NCBI RefSeq assembly: GCF_036245645.1
Contig: NZ_BTPE01000004.1
Location: 332,780-396,779, forward strand
Direction of reading: 5' to 3'
DNA length: 64,000 nucleotides
DNA from: Algoriphagus taiwanensis
Lineage (GTDB): Bacteria > Bacteroidota > Bacteroidia > Cytophagales > Cyclobacteriaceae
Shown: positions 26,037 to 33,854 of the stretch, in pieces
How the letters are laid out: every line of letters starts with the position of its first letter
Position numbering within the stretch: position 1 is the first letter of the stretch
Made by a program: the position numbers and the translations under genes
Notes under the pieces: model-generated
What the model was told of the DNA's origin: nothing
Databases searched by the model: none
What the model saw: only the letters and a program-made list of their open reading frames with translations

Positions 26037-26203
26037 ATGTTGGGTTATTTTGGTTTTGACCAAATTTCCCCTTTAGGAATTTTAAAAAATTGCACTGAAT
26101 AATCAATTTATTCGCTTAAAGTGACTTTTGTCAGAATTTTACTTCGCTCTTTTTACTATTTTTTGAAAAATTAGGATAATCAGCTCAATTCCAGCCCATT
26201 CCC

Positions 26204-27124
26204 ATGACCCAAAATTCCTTTCAATATACTGTGCCTTGGAGAAGGCCTAATGACCTCAAGACTCTGGTAGAAAACCGGACTACCTATACTCTGGACAACT
26301 GTGAACTCAATATTTTTGAAACCCATCAAGCAGCAGAAAAGGTCAATCTTGTCTTTGGGGATTTGGTGCTGACTACAATGCTAAAGGGTAAAAAAGTGAT
26401 GCATCTCTTTGGAAATCCAGGTTTTGATTATGTCCCCGGAGAGTCGGTAATAGTACCTCCCAATGAGGTGATGAAGATTGATTTCCCAGAGGCAGAATTG
26501 GACAATCCGACTCAATGCATTGCCCTTTCGATCTCAAAGGAAATGATCGAGAACACCTTTAATCTTCTTAATGAGCGGTTTTCAGCCAAAGTGCTTACCC
26601 AAGAGTGGGGGCTTGATTTGTCTTATTTTCATCTGATCAATACCCAGGATTTATCAGAAATTATCAATCGCTTTATCCGAATAGGAGTCAAAGAACGATC
26701 GAGGGAAAAAGACCTCATCGCATCCCTTGCCCTAAAAGAGCTTCTGATCCGACTGACTCAGACTCAAGCCAGAGAGATGCTGGAGAAGACCTATAAAGAA
26801 CTGTCGTCAGGAAACCGACTAGCCCATGTGGTGGATTACATTAAATCAAATATTCGGGAAAACCTCCAGCTGGATGAATTGGCCTCACAGGCATGTATGT
26901 CCAAGGCTCATTTTGTCCGGACCTTCAAGCAGGAATTGGGAATGACTCCAATGGAGTACGTTTTGAGCGAAAGATTGAAGCTAGCCAAGTATTACCTTTC
27001 TATTGGAAATTACCAGATTCAGGAAGTTTGCTTGATGTCCGGTTTTAATAATATTGCCTATTTCATCCGCGCTTTCAAGCGAGAATTCCAATCTACGCCC
27101 AAGGCATTTCAGAGATCATTGTAA
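26204..27124 (+). CDS. AraC-family transcriptional regulator
   Basis: 306 residues. An N-terminal cupin-like ligand domain (~1-195) has MHLFGNPGFDYVPGESVIVPP. The C-terminal double HTH (~205-306) has LDELASQACMSKAHFVRTFKQ and the second helix pair VCLMSGFNNIAYFIRAFKREFQSTP, as in AraC/XylS proteins. It is divergent from the aldehyde dehydrogenase gene with a 167-base shared region, so it most likely controls that gene. The inducer, probably an aldehyde or alcohol, is unknown. Confidence 0.9.
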   Translation: MTQNSFQYTVPWRRPNDLKTLVENRTTYTLDNCELNIFETHQAAEKVNLVFGDLVLTTMLKGKKVMHLFGNPGFDYVPGESVIVPPNEVMKIDFPEAELDNPTQCIALSISKEMIENTFNLLNERFSAKVLTQEWGLDLSYFHLINTQDLSEIINRFIRIGVKERSREKDLIASLALKELLIRLTQTQAREMLEKTYKELSSGNRLAHVVDYIKSNIRENLQLDELASQACMSKAHFVRTFKQELGMTPMEYVLSERLKLAKYYLSIGNYQIQEVCLMSGFNNIAYFIRAFKREFQSTPKAFQRSL

Positions 27125-27269
27125 AATAAACAGGAAATTTTTTACTGAAATTTTGATTTTTTATTTGCTTTTGATAGGTTTATCCAACTTTGGCAAACAG
27201 AAAAATAGCTCAACCCAGTACTTTGCCAAAGTTTATATGGTTTTAATCCATTAACAATAAACCCTAACC

Positions 27270-27300
27270 GGGAGCCTATTTTATAAAAGGCTCCCTTTTT
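27270..27300 (+). terminator. Terminator downstream of the AraC-family gene
   Basis: 8-bp stem GGGAGCCT/AGGCTCCC with a 10-base loop, followed directly by a run of Ts (27296 onward). A classic intrinsic terminator, 145 bases after the regulator stop. Confidence 0.85.
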
Positions 27301-27457
27301 TTATGCTATATATTTTTATGATTTTGTATAAAGTCAAAAAAGTGGTTTAAAAATTAACCTGTTTTATAATAATTTTTGCTAAAAATGAGAAAACAGGTTT
27401 TTGGAATTTTTGGAAATCGATTTCTTGAAAATTCTGTTTCTGGGCCTAAAATCAAAA

Positions 27458-27484
27458 AAACCTTCCCGAAAATTTCGAGAAGGC
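27458..27484 (-). terminator. Terminator of the peroxiredoxin gene
   Basis: Minus-strand reading gives CCTTCTCGAAA pairing with TTTCGGGAAGG (one mismatch), followed by TTTTTTT. It lies 34 bases after the peroxiredoxin stop codon. Confidence 0.75.
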
Positions 27485-27517
27485 TTTCCCATTTAATTAA
27501 CCCTTTAATCCAAAATC

Positions 27518-28171
27518 TTAATTCAGAGGCAGTTCTTTTTTGGCTAAATAGAAATCTACCATCTCATAATCACTTTCTTCACGTGCGATCATTTCTTCTA
27601 CTGTTTTCGGCGGAGGGACGATGGCCTTTTCACCCGGAGTCCAATTCAGCGGGAGTGCCACCTTATGCTTATCAGCAGTCTGAAGTGCAATCAACGCACG
27701 CTTGATTTCCTCCATATTTCGACCCACGTTGAGCGGATAGTACATGATCAATCTGATCTTTCCGGCAGGATCGATGAAAAAGACTGCTCGCACGGCTGCT
27801 GTTTCACTCTCTCCAGGCTGGAGCATACCATAAAGCTTGGATACGCTCATATCGATGTCGGCGATGATGGGAAATTCAAAAAGAACTCCCGTGTTCTTTT
27901 TCACATTGTTTACCCAAGCAATGTGAGCGTGAATGGAGTCTATGCTCAATCCAACCAGTTTGGTCTGATGCTCATCAAAGAATTTTTGGTCTAAGGCAAA
28001 TCCACTCATCTCAGTGGTACACACCGGAGTAAAGTCTGCGGGGTGTGAGAACAGAATGGTCCAGCTGTCTTTGATGTATTCGGAAAACTTCATTTTTCCG
28101 GTAGTGGTCATTGACTCAAAGTCCGGGGCAAGATCTCCGATACGGGGCATCGATGGTGTTGTAGTTTCCAT
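27518..28171 (-). CDS. Peroxiredoxin (1-Cys / Prx6 type)
   Basis: Thiol peroxidase reducing H2O2 and organic peroxides. The 217 residues have the AhpC/TSA fold with the peroxidatic Cys in FSHPADFTPVCTTE, and the Prx6-type C-terminal domain (GEKAIVPPPKTVEEM). GDLAPDFESMTTTG is the usual N-terminus. The promoter has a perfect TAGATTTG element, with a GTGA-N6-TCAC palindrome 36.5 bases further upstream, so control by the nearby Crp/Fnr-type regulator is likely. Confidence 0.92.
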   Translation of the reverse strand: METTTPSMPRIGDLAPDFESMTTTGKMKFSEYIKDSWTILFSHPADFTPVCTTEMSGFALDQKFFDEHQTKLVGLSIDSIHAHIAWVNNVKKNTGVLFEFPIIADIDMSVSKLYGMLQPGESETAAVRAVFFIDPAGKIRLIMYYPLNVGRNMEEIKRALIALQTADKHKVALPLNWTPGEKAIVPPPKTVEEMIAREESDYEMVDFYLAKKELPLN

Positions 28172-28206
28172 GTGTATGTTTTTATGATTTTTTTATTTTG
28201 ATAGAA

Positions 28207-28214
28207 CAAATCTA
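28207..28214 (-). promoter_or_regulatory. -7 promoter element of the peroxiredoxin gene
   Basis: On the minus strand TAGATTTG is an exact TAnnTTTG match, placed 36-43 bases before the peroxiredoxin ATG. It predicts a transcription start near 28201. No TTG appears at -33; instead the GTGA-N6-TCAC palindrome occupies the position where a class II activator would bind. Confidence 0.65.
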
Positions 28215-28236
28215 CCAGTCACAATCTCTACGGATC

Positions 28237-28250
28237 GTGACCTAGGTCAC
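28237..28250. promoter_or_regulatory. Candidate Crp-type operator upstream of peroxiredoxin (GTGA-N6-TCAC)
   Basis: GTGACCTAGGTCAC is a perfect 14-base palindrome of the CRP half-site form. It overlaps the stop codon of the cytochrome c gene. Its centre (28243.5) lies 36.5 bases upstream of the last G of the TAGATTTG element, i.e. about -42 from the predicted start. Confidence 0.7.
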
Positions 28251-28711
28251 CTCAGATCGCCTGATTTGGCTTTTTTCTCATTGTCTTTTTCTATGTGCCA
28301 TGCCGGATTTTCGAGTTCGTTGGAGTAGATGTAGCTGACGATTTTCTGAAGATCCTCTTTGGAAACTGGAGGTTTGGGCATCAATCCAAACCGCTTGATT
28401 GGCCCCTTCATCAATGCCTTCTCTTCGGTTGGATTTTGGATAAATTCCAACATTGCTTTTTCAAAAGCCGGTTTTTCAGGAAAAGCTTCCAAGTAGTGCT
28501 TTTTCATACCCCAAAGCGGAGGAGCGATGATTTCATCGTGAGATTTGGACTTGGGATTGTGGCAGGTGTAGCAGTGCCGCTCCAGCAATACCCTTCCATC
28601 GTCGGCAAGTAATTCATCCTGAGATGAGATGTAATATTCGGGTCGTGGATGGATGCTTTCTTCAGTCAAAAGCAGATTCAAAAGGGAGCCAATAAGTATG
28701 ATCCGGAACAT
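28247..28711 (-). CDS. Small c-type cytochrome
   Basis: 154 residues with a short hydrophobic N-terminus (MFRIILIGSLLNLLL). One CxxCH haem site is present (RHCYTCHNP), with a likely Met axial ligand in GLMPKPP about 60 residues later, so it is a mono-haem class I-like cytochrome of the periplasm. It starts 6 bases after the DUF2202 gene, so the two are co-transcribed. The proximity to cydAB suggests a respiratory or stress role, but its partner is unknown. Confidence 0.85.
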   Translation of the reverse strand: MFRIILIGSLLNLLLTEESIHPRPEYYISSQDELLADDGRVLLERHCYTCHNPKSKSHDEIIAPPLWGMKKHYLEAFPEKPAFEKAMLEFIQNPTEEKALMKGPIKRFGLMPKPPVSKEDLQKIVSYIYSNELENPAWHIEKDNEKKAKSGDLR

Positions 28712-28717
28712 GTGATT

Positions 28718-29332
28718 TTAGTTTGTAGTCTGACAGGAAGTACGTGGAGAGTTGACGATCTGCGTGTATTCTTCCTGAGAAGTGAATTCAGGGGAATAAT
28801 CGACTCCTTGGATTTGAGCCTGATTGAAGAAGGATCTTAAGTGATTTTCAGATCCGCATTTTAGACTTGAATAGACTTGAATCAGTTGGGGATTCGATGT
28901 TTCCAAAATGCCAGCTTTCAAATCATTGATATCCATATCCTCAATCAGCAATCCAACCTTGATGGACTCTTGAAGGGACTGATTGACTCTGGCGGTAAGT
29001 AAAGAGTAGAGGTCTTGGAGGGTTGGGTTTGAAAATATTCCCCTATCAGTGGTTCCATTCAGGGGATCAGCTATGCCATTTGATGCCATTACGGAAAGGA
29101 CCGCATTGATGTGTTGTTGCTCACTGGAAGCAATATTTTGAAAGGCAGGTAAACCATGCTTTTCAAAAGCATAATTGTACACATCAAACGCGAGCTTCTC
29201 CTCCTCGCGGGTGAAAAGCAGAGTCTCTAACTCTTGTTCGGAAAGCCTTGATGGTGGAAGAGTGGATTCTTCATCTTGACAACCACTGAAAGTGATCAGC
29301 ATCAGGGCGATTGGTAGAAGGATTCGTTTCAT
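28718..29332 (-). CDS. DUF2202 ferritin-like lipoprotein
   Basis: 204 residues from the ATG at 29332. Signal peptide with lipobox Cys (MLITFSGC). The body is a four-helix ferritin-like DUF2202 domain with the metal-binding type motifs TREEEKLAFDVY, ASSEQQHINAV and CGSENHLRSF. Its role is unproven; a diiron or peroxide-related activity is plausible. It is first in an operon with the cytochrome c gene and has an upstream GTGA-N6-TCAC site. Confidence 0.85.
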   Translation of the reverse strand: MKRILLPIALMLITFSGCQDEESTLPPSRLSEQELETLLFTREEEKLAFDVYNYAFEKHGLPAFQNIASSEQQHINAVLSVMASNGIADPLNGTTDRGIFSNPTLQDLYSLLTARVNQSLQESIKVGLLIEDMDINDLKAGILETSNPQLIQVYSSLKCGSENHLRSFFNQAQIQGVDYSPEFTSQEEYTQIVNSPRTSCQTTN

Positions 29333-29385
29333 CTTGATAGGAAGTGATACCAAGATAAATTTGCCTCATTCCCTATGCATTAGCA

Positions 29386-29399
29386 GTGATTTTTCTCAC
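29386..29399. promoter_or_regulatory. Candidate Crp-type operator upstream of DUF2202 (GTGA-N6-TCAC)
   Basis: AGTGATTTTTCTCACT (29385-29400) contains exact GTGA and TCAC half-sites six bases apart. It lies 54 bases before the DUF2202 start and just beyond the cydB stop. A -7-like TATCTTGG (one mismatch) is at 29350-29357 on the minus strand. Spacing from the site centre to that element is 42.5 bases, about six more than at the other two sites. Confidence 0.6.
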
Positions 29400-29408
29400 T
29401 TAAGCCCC

Positions 29409-30485
29409 TTAATAACTGCTTTCATCCAGTTTGACCTTTCCCCGGTAAGTCCAATAAATGATGATGGTGTAAGAAGCCACAAAGGGAAGCCCAAAAGCTG
29501 CCAGAATGGCCATGGTTTTCAGGGTATAGGCCGAGGAGGCCGCATTATAGATATCCAAGTTGAATCCAGGATCAAGATTGGAAACCATTAGATTGGGGAA
29601 AATTCCCAAGGCAAACAGCATCACAATGGCTGCAATCATACAGGCTGAGGAAATAAAAGCCCAACCTTCTCTTCCTTTGGACAGCATGCGCGGGATATTG
29701 GCAATCGCCAAAACATTCAGGAGTACAATGGTCCAGGCAAAAACTGAAATCAGGGTCTGATGATTCTCCACCAACTCGTGTTTGTTTCCCGGAAGATCAA
29801 TTTTGCCAAAGGAGAAATTGGCAATCATCTCCGGTTTAAGATAAAGTGTCAATCCGGAGAAAATCAGGTAGAACACCACAAAAATCCAGTAATTGACTTT
29901 AATCCATCCTTGGATTTGCTTTTGAAGCTCTCCCTCGGTTTTCATATTGAGGTAAATCCCTCCATGAAGGGCAAACATCGTCAAAGCAAAAAAGCCGGCC
30001 ATCAACGAATAAGGATTCAGCAAGTCAAAGAAATTGCCTTGATATTCCATATCGCTGCCGATCGGAAAACCCATCACCACATTTCCAATGGCGATTCCAA
30101 AGAGAAGGGTAGCGACAATGGAACCGATGGAAAACCCCTTGTCCCAAAAACTTCTCCAGCGGGGATTGGCCTCTTTGCTTCTAAATTCGATTGAAACTGC
30201 CCGAAAAATCAAGGCAATCAGGAGGAGCATAAAAGGCAAATAAAAACTGGAAAATGCCGTCGCATACACATTGGGGAAGGCCGCAAAAAGTGCCCCTCCT
30301 GCCGTGATGAGCCAAACTTCATTTCCGTCCCAAACCGGCCCAATCGCATTCATCAGGATGCGTCGATTATGGTCTCCTTTGCTTCGCAAATGAAGGATCC
30401 CCACACCCAAATCAAAACCGTCCAAGATCGCATATCCGATCAACAGAACTCCTACCAGAATATACCAGACTACGTTATAATCCAT
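29409..30485 (-). CDS. cydB: Cytochrome bd ubiquinol/menaquinol oxidase subunit II
   Basis: Membrane subunit of the high-affinity terminal oxidase that reduces O2 to water. 358 residues with about nine hydrophobic segments. The start YNVVWYILVGVLLIGYAILDGFDLGVG has the conserved LDGFDLGVG, and IGPVWDGNEVWLI is the second family hallmark. It lies 3 bases after cydA. The pair would serve microaerobic respiration and resistance to oxidants. Confidence 0.96.
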   Translation of the reverse strand: MDYNVVWYILVGVLLIGYAILDGFDLGVGILHLRSKGDHNRRILMNAIGPVWDGNEVWLITAGGALFAAFPNVYATAFSSFYLPFMLLLIALIFRAVSIEFRSKEANPRWRSFWDKGFSIGSIVATLLFGIAIGNVVMGFPIGSDMEYQGNFFDLLNPYSLMAGFFALTMFALHGGIYLNMKTEGELQKQIQGWIKVNYWIFVVFYLIFSGLTLYLKPEMIANFSFGKIDLPGNKHELVENHQTLISVFAWTIVLLNVLAIANIPRMLSKGREGWAFISSACMIAAIVMLFALGIFPNLMVSNLDPGFNLDIYNAASSAYTLKTMAILAAFGLPFVASYTIIIYWTYRGKVKLDESSY

Positions 30486-30488
30486 GAC

Positions 30489-31883
30489 TTAATGAGGTTT
30501 GATGGCGTCCATTCGTTCGGACTTTTTGTGAAAACCGGCTTCTACACCACTGGATAGATGATCAGGCCCATGTTTGATTTCCCGATCGAGGACGTAAAGC
30601 CACACGAAGAATAAAAGGATATAGACCAGTACAAAGAGGATCAAGGAAATCATCACTTCAGGTGCAGAAATGGACTTGGAGACTCCTTCGCTTGTTCGTA
30701 GAAGTCCCTGAACGATCCAAGGCTGACGACCTCGCTCGGCTGAGACCCAGCCTAGCTGATTAGCCATCACAGGAAGGGCCACGGCCGGGATGTAGAGTTT
30801 GATCAGCCAGGACCAACTTGGGGTAAATAGCTTTTTCCTCCAAAGCAAAAACAGACTCAGAAGTGTAGCTCCGATAAACAGCATCCCCAAGGCGACCATC
30901 AGGTGATAGCTTTGAAAGACTCCATTTACTGCTGGCCAGTCTTCTTCGGGAAACTCTTCCAATCCTTTTACCTCTCCATCAAAATCTCCGTGCACCAAAA
31001 AGCTCAGCATGCCGGGAATGGCAATTCCGGAAGTCTCGCGAGTTTCTGGATTAGTCCATCCGATGAGATAGAGTGGGGCATTGGTTTGGGTTTCGTAAAG
31101 TCCTTCGAAAGCCGCCAGTTTTGCAGGCTGCCATTCCCTGACCACTTTGGCATGCTCATGTCCGACGAAAGGCTGTGCCAAAGAGGCGATTGCCGCAAGA
31201 CCAAGTGCAATGGCAAAGGATTTTTTGGCAAACTCTACATGCTTCTGCTTAATCAAATAATAGGCAGAAACGCTCAAAACCAGAAAGGCTCCCTGAATCC
31301 AAGCTCCCAAGATCACGTGAGTAAAGCGAACCATCGACGAAGGATTGAAGACCATTTCCCAGAAATCGGTGATCACCGCTCGGCGAATCCCATAATCCAC
31401 CACAATCTCATAGGCTACCGGAGTTTGTTGCCAGCTATTGGCCACCACGATCCAGAAACCTGATAACATACTCCCCAATGCCACCATGATCGTAGCAAAA
31501 AGGTGCATTCCTGGCTTCACTCGATTCCAGCCAAAAAGCAGAATCGCCAAGAAGCCCGATTCAAGGAAGAAGGCAAAAATCCCCTCTGCTGCTAGTGGCG
31601 AACCAAAAATATCTCCGACAAATCGGGAGTATGTGGACCAGTTGGTGCCAAACTCAAACTCCATGACGATGCCGGAGGCTACTCCCACAGAGAAGTTGGC
31701 TGCGAAAATCTTGATCCAAAACCGGGTGATTTTTTCATAGATTTTCTTTTTGGTGATGAGGAAAAGGGATTCATTTACCACCAGTAGCAATCCCAACCCG
31801 ATACTGAAAGGAGGGAAGATGTAGTGAAACATGATGGTGAAGGCAAACTGTATCCGTGAAAGCGTCTCTACATCCCAGGTCAT
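30489..31883 (-). CDS. cydA: Cytochrome bd oxidase subunit I
   Basis: 464-residue membrane subunit holding haems b558, b595 and d. His20 (FTIMFHYIFPP) is the N-terminal haem ligand. The conserved GRQPW is present in AERGRQPWIVQG. The region between helices VI and VII is short, so this is a short-Q-loop type, unlike E. coli CydA (~520 residues). Its start overlaps the stop of a small membrane protein gene (ATGA). Expression probably follows oxygen or redox through the adjacent Crp/Fnr-type regulator. Confidence 0.96.
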   Translation of the reverse strand: MTWDVETLSRIQFAFTIMFHYIFPPFSIGLGLLLVVNESLFLITKKKIYEKITRFWIKIFAANFSVGVASGIVMEFEFGTNWSTYSRFVGDIFGSPLAAEGIFAFFLESGFLAILLFGWNRVKPGMHLFATIMVALGSMLSGFWIVVANSWQQTPVAYEIVVDYGIRRAVITDFWEMVFNPSSMVRFTHVILGAWIQGAFLVLSVSAYYLIKQKHVEFAKKSFAIALGLAAIASLAQPFVGHEHAKVVREWQPAKLAAFEGLYETQTNAPLYLIGWTNPETRETSGIAIPGMLSFLVHGDFDGEVKGLEEFPEEDWPAVNGVFQSYHLMVALGMLFIGATLLSLFLLWRKKLFTPSWSWLIKLYIPAVALPVMANQLGWVSAERGRQPWIVQGLLRTSEGVSKSISAPEVMISLILFVLVYILLFFVWLYVLDREIKHGPDHLSSGVEAGFHKKSERMDAIKPH

Positions 31884-32080
31884 GATACTTGATTTTTAGA
31901 ATTCTTATAAATGAGGAAAGCCGTCACGATGAATACGAGTCCGACAATGATTTTTAGAAGTTTGCCTCCGTCAAAACCTGCAATTTCGCCTTCGAATAGA
32001 GGGATTTTGGAAATGATTCGGAAAAGTAACATAAGTCCTAGACCGAGGATGAAAAGTTGCTGAGCTTTGGATTTAATCAT
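31880..32080 (-). CDS. Small two-helix membrane protein leading the cydAB operon
   Basis: 66 residues with two hydrophobic segments (LFILGLGLMLLFRII and LLKIIVGLVFIVTAFLIY). It overlaps cydA by 4 bases (ATGA), so the three genes form one unit. I do not recognise a family: it is not CydX-like in sequence and lacks DUF4492 features often found before cydA in Bacteroidota. The ATG at 32080 is preferred because the predicted transcription start lies at about 32104, inside the longer alternative frame. Confidence 0.65.
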   Translation of the reverse strand: MIKSKAQQLFILGLGLMLLFRIISKIPLFEGEIAGFDGGKLLKIIVGLVFIVTAFLIYKNSKNQVS

Positions 32081-32109
32081 TTTCCAAGGTGTTTTGGAGA
32101 AAATATGGT

Positions 32110-32117
32110 CAAAACTA
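32110..32117 (-). promoter_or_regulatory. -7 promoter element of the cyd operon
   Basis: Minus-strand TAGTTTTG, an exact TAnnTTTG match, 30-37 bases before the small membrane protein start. Its last G lies 35.5 bases from the centre of the GTGA-N6-TCAC palindrome, within one base of the spacing found at the peroxiredoxin promoter. Confidence 0.65.
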
Positions 32118-32133
32118 TCTATCACAAAAAATA

Positions 32134-32157
32134 AAAAGGTGATCAATGTCACCTTTT
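32134..32157. promoter_or_regulatory. Candidate Crp-type operator between cyd operon and crp-like gene
   Basis: AAAAGGTGA and TCACCTTTT are perfect 9-base arms around TCAATG, with the CRP half-sites GTGA (32139-32142) and TCAC (32149-32152). It lies 59 bases before the cyd operon start codon and 28 before the start codon of the Crp/Fnr gene on the other strand. It could therefore activate one and repress the other. Confidence 0.75.
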
Positions 32158-32179
32158 CAAGTTAACCACAGATCAACTA

Positions 32180-32818
32180 ATGAAAAAGGAAATCGCGCAG
32201 TTTTTGGATTTAAATTTTCCTGATTTTGAAAAGGGACTTCGGGAAGAGATTCTCAAAGACGGAACCCTTGTCGTCTTACCTGCAGACACGCTGATGATGG
32301 ACATCGGGCAGAAGGTGGAGATTATTCCTCTCATCGTACAGGGACAGGTGAAGGTTTTCAGGGAAGATGAGAATGACCACGAGCTGTTTATGTATTACCT
32401 CGGACCCGGAGAGGCTTGTGCGATCACGATGATCTGCTCTGCGAGGGAAGGCTATTCCAAAATCAAGGCTATTCCGGAGGAAGAAACTACCATCATTTCG
32501 GTACCGATTTCTAAGCTGGATGAGTGGATGCCCAAGTACAAATCATGGTATTACTTTGTCATGGACACCTATCAGGATCGATTTGAAGAGTTACTTAAAG
32601 TGGTAGATGGAATTGCCTTTCACCAAATGGATGAGCGGCTTTTGGAATATTTGGAGAAAAATGCCGAGGCTACCCAAAGTAACCTGATTCACAAAACCCA
32701 TCAGCAGATTGCTCAGGAGCTGAATTCCAGCAGGGAAGTGATAACGCGATTGTTGAAAAAACTGGAACAAAGAGGAAGGGTAAGAGTCAACCGAAATCAA
32801 ATTCAATTGATCAACTGA
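32180..32818 (+). CDS. Crp/Fnr-family transcriptional regulator
   Basis: 212 residues. A cyclic-nucleotide-binding-like beta-roll (~20-130) has LVVLPADTLMMDIG and YLGPGEACAITMIC with two cysteines, C80 and C86. A C-terminal winged HTH follows (~174-205), with recognition helix SREVITRLLK. R185, E186 and R190 match the spacing of the CRP residues that read GTGA; FNR has Val at the first position. The effector is unknown: the iron-sulphur cysteine set of FNR is absent. It is divergent from cyd and probably controls it. Confidence 0.88.
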   Translation: MKKEIAQFLDLNFPDFEKGLREEILKDGTLVVLPADTLMMDIGQKVEIIPLIVQGQVKVFREDENDHELFMYYLGPGEACAITMICSAREGYSKIKAIPEEETTIISVPISKLDEWMPKYKSWYYFVMDTYQDRFEELLKVVDGIAFHQMDERLLEYLEKNAEATQSNLIHKTHQQIAQELNSSREVITRLLKKLEQRGRVRVNRNQIQLIN

Positions 32819-33854
32819 TCAATTCCAAAGCCTCCAAAATAGCCTTTTTTCTTTTTTCAAAATTGAAAAGGGTATGGATGCGTTGAGATGCGTTTTGTGA
32901 AAATGAATTCAAGTCCTGCTCGGCAAATTCTTGAATAGCTGAATCAAGCACATGCAAATTCTTTTTCGTCAAAATCACACCCGAATCCCCAATAATCTCC
33001 GGAATCGCCCCGACTGCTGACCCAATCGGAATGCAGCCAGAAGCCATGGCTTCTCCAAGCGCATTTGGAAAGCCCTCGGAAGTGGAAAGCTGAAGGTAGA
33101 ATTGATGGGAATTGTAAAGGTCCAAAAGTTCTGTGGGCTTCATTTTACCCAAAACAGTCACATTCAGATTTGATGAAGAATAGGAAGAATCCCCCACCAA
33201 AGTGAAGATCCAATCCGGATGAAGTGCGGCCAATTGCTCGATTAAATCATAGCCTTTGACTATGGCACGGGAAGGATTGGAAGTGCCTGTGGCCACGGAA
33301 ATAAAGCTGAGCGGCTTGCGTATTTTCTTCAGATCTTTCCAAAAATCTGTATTAAAGCCATTCGGGATAACTTGGATGGGTATTTTCAGATTTGGAATCA
33401 AATTCAAAAGACCTTGTTTGGAATTTATCTGTGGATCGTATGAATAATCCTGCTTAACTAAAGCTTCGGCCACAGGCAAAATCAACGAGCAGTTTTTAAA
33501 GGAATATACCGTGGCTTTACGAAGCCATTTCTTTCTGAAATTCCCATAGCCGATCTCAGGCATGTTGATACAATCCGCGCCTCCGGCTTGGATGGTGCAT
33601 TTTTTCCCAAATACCTTCCCGAACCAAACCGGCAAAACGCTGTGGTACCCTCCAAAAAAGCAGAGATATTGGCTGGTTTTGGGTAAATACCAAAGCAACT
33701 GAATAAACTGAAGAATAAAGAAAAAAGGAAGTTTGACCGGGCTTTGGGTAAACTCCAAGGGTTTGATTTCAGCCACCGGAAGGATCATCTCCAAATCACG
33801 GTCGATAAAGGCGGTACGGACGGGGAAGGTGTAGAGGATCATTTTTCTCCTCAT
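32811..33854 (-). CDS. Glycosyltransferase family 4 (GT-B fold)
   Basis: 347 residues. The C-terminal donor domain has VATGTSNPSRAIVKGYDL and TSEGFPNALGEAMASGCIPIG with the E-x7-E motif of retaining GT4 enzymes. The N-terminal domain contains GGYHSVLPVWFGKVFGKK and an acceptor-side loop AGGADCINMP. The substrates are unknown; a role in cell-surface glycan is likely. Its 3' end overlaps the Crp/Fnr gene by 8 bases on the opposite strand. It overlaps the upstream nucleotidyltransferase gene by 4 bases (ATGA). Confidence 0.85.
   Translation of the reverse strand: MRRKMILYTFPVRTAFIDRDLEMILPVAEIKPLEFTQSPVKLPFFFILQFIQLLWYLPKTSQYLCFFGGYHSVLPVWFGKVFGKKCTIQAGGADCINMPEIGYGNFRKKWLRKATVYSFKNCSLILPVAEALVKQDYSYDPQINSKQGLLNLIPNLKIPIQVIPNGFNTDFWKDLKKIRKPLSFISVATGTSNPSRAIVKGYDLIEQLAALHPDWIFTLVGDSSYSSSNLNVTVLGKMKPTELLDLYNSHQFYLQLSTSEGFPNALGEAMASGCIPIGSAVGAIPEIIGDSGVILTKKNLHVLDSAIQEFAEQDLNSFSQNASQRIHTLFNFEKRKKAILEALELIS

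Larger units (their letters stand above)
27125..27517. other. 393-base gap between convergent araC-type and peroxiredoxin genes
   Basis: No supportable coding frame. It holds a terminator for the regulator (27270-27300), a larger hairpin with arms AACCTGTTTT (27356-27365) and AAAACAGGTT (27390-27399), and the terminator of the peroxiredoxin gene (27458-27484). The middle hairpin contains an inner ATTTTTGCTAAAAAT palindrome and has no assigned role. Confidence 0.7.

Noticed and set aside
26121..26134. GTGA-N6-TCAG in the aldehyde dehydrogenase/AraC gap as a fourth Crp-type site
   Set aside because: One half-site base differs, and no TAnnTTTG element lies at the 35-37 base distance seen at the good sites, so it was not counted.
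31368..31382. GGTGATCACC palindrome inside cydA
   Set aside because: The half-sites are not six bases apart and it lies in coding sequence; a chance match.
31880..32152. Longer 90-residue version of the small cyd membrane protein
   Set aside because: It would start inside the operator and upstream of the predicted transcription start; the ATG at 32080 is more consistent.
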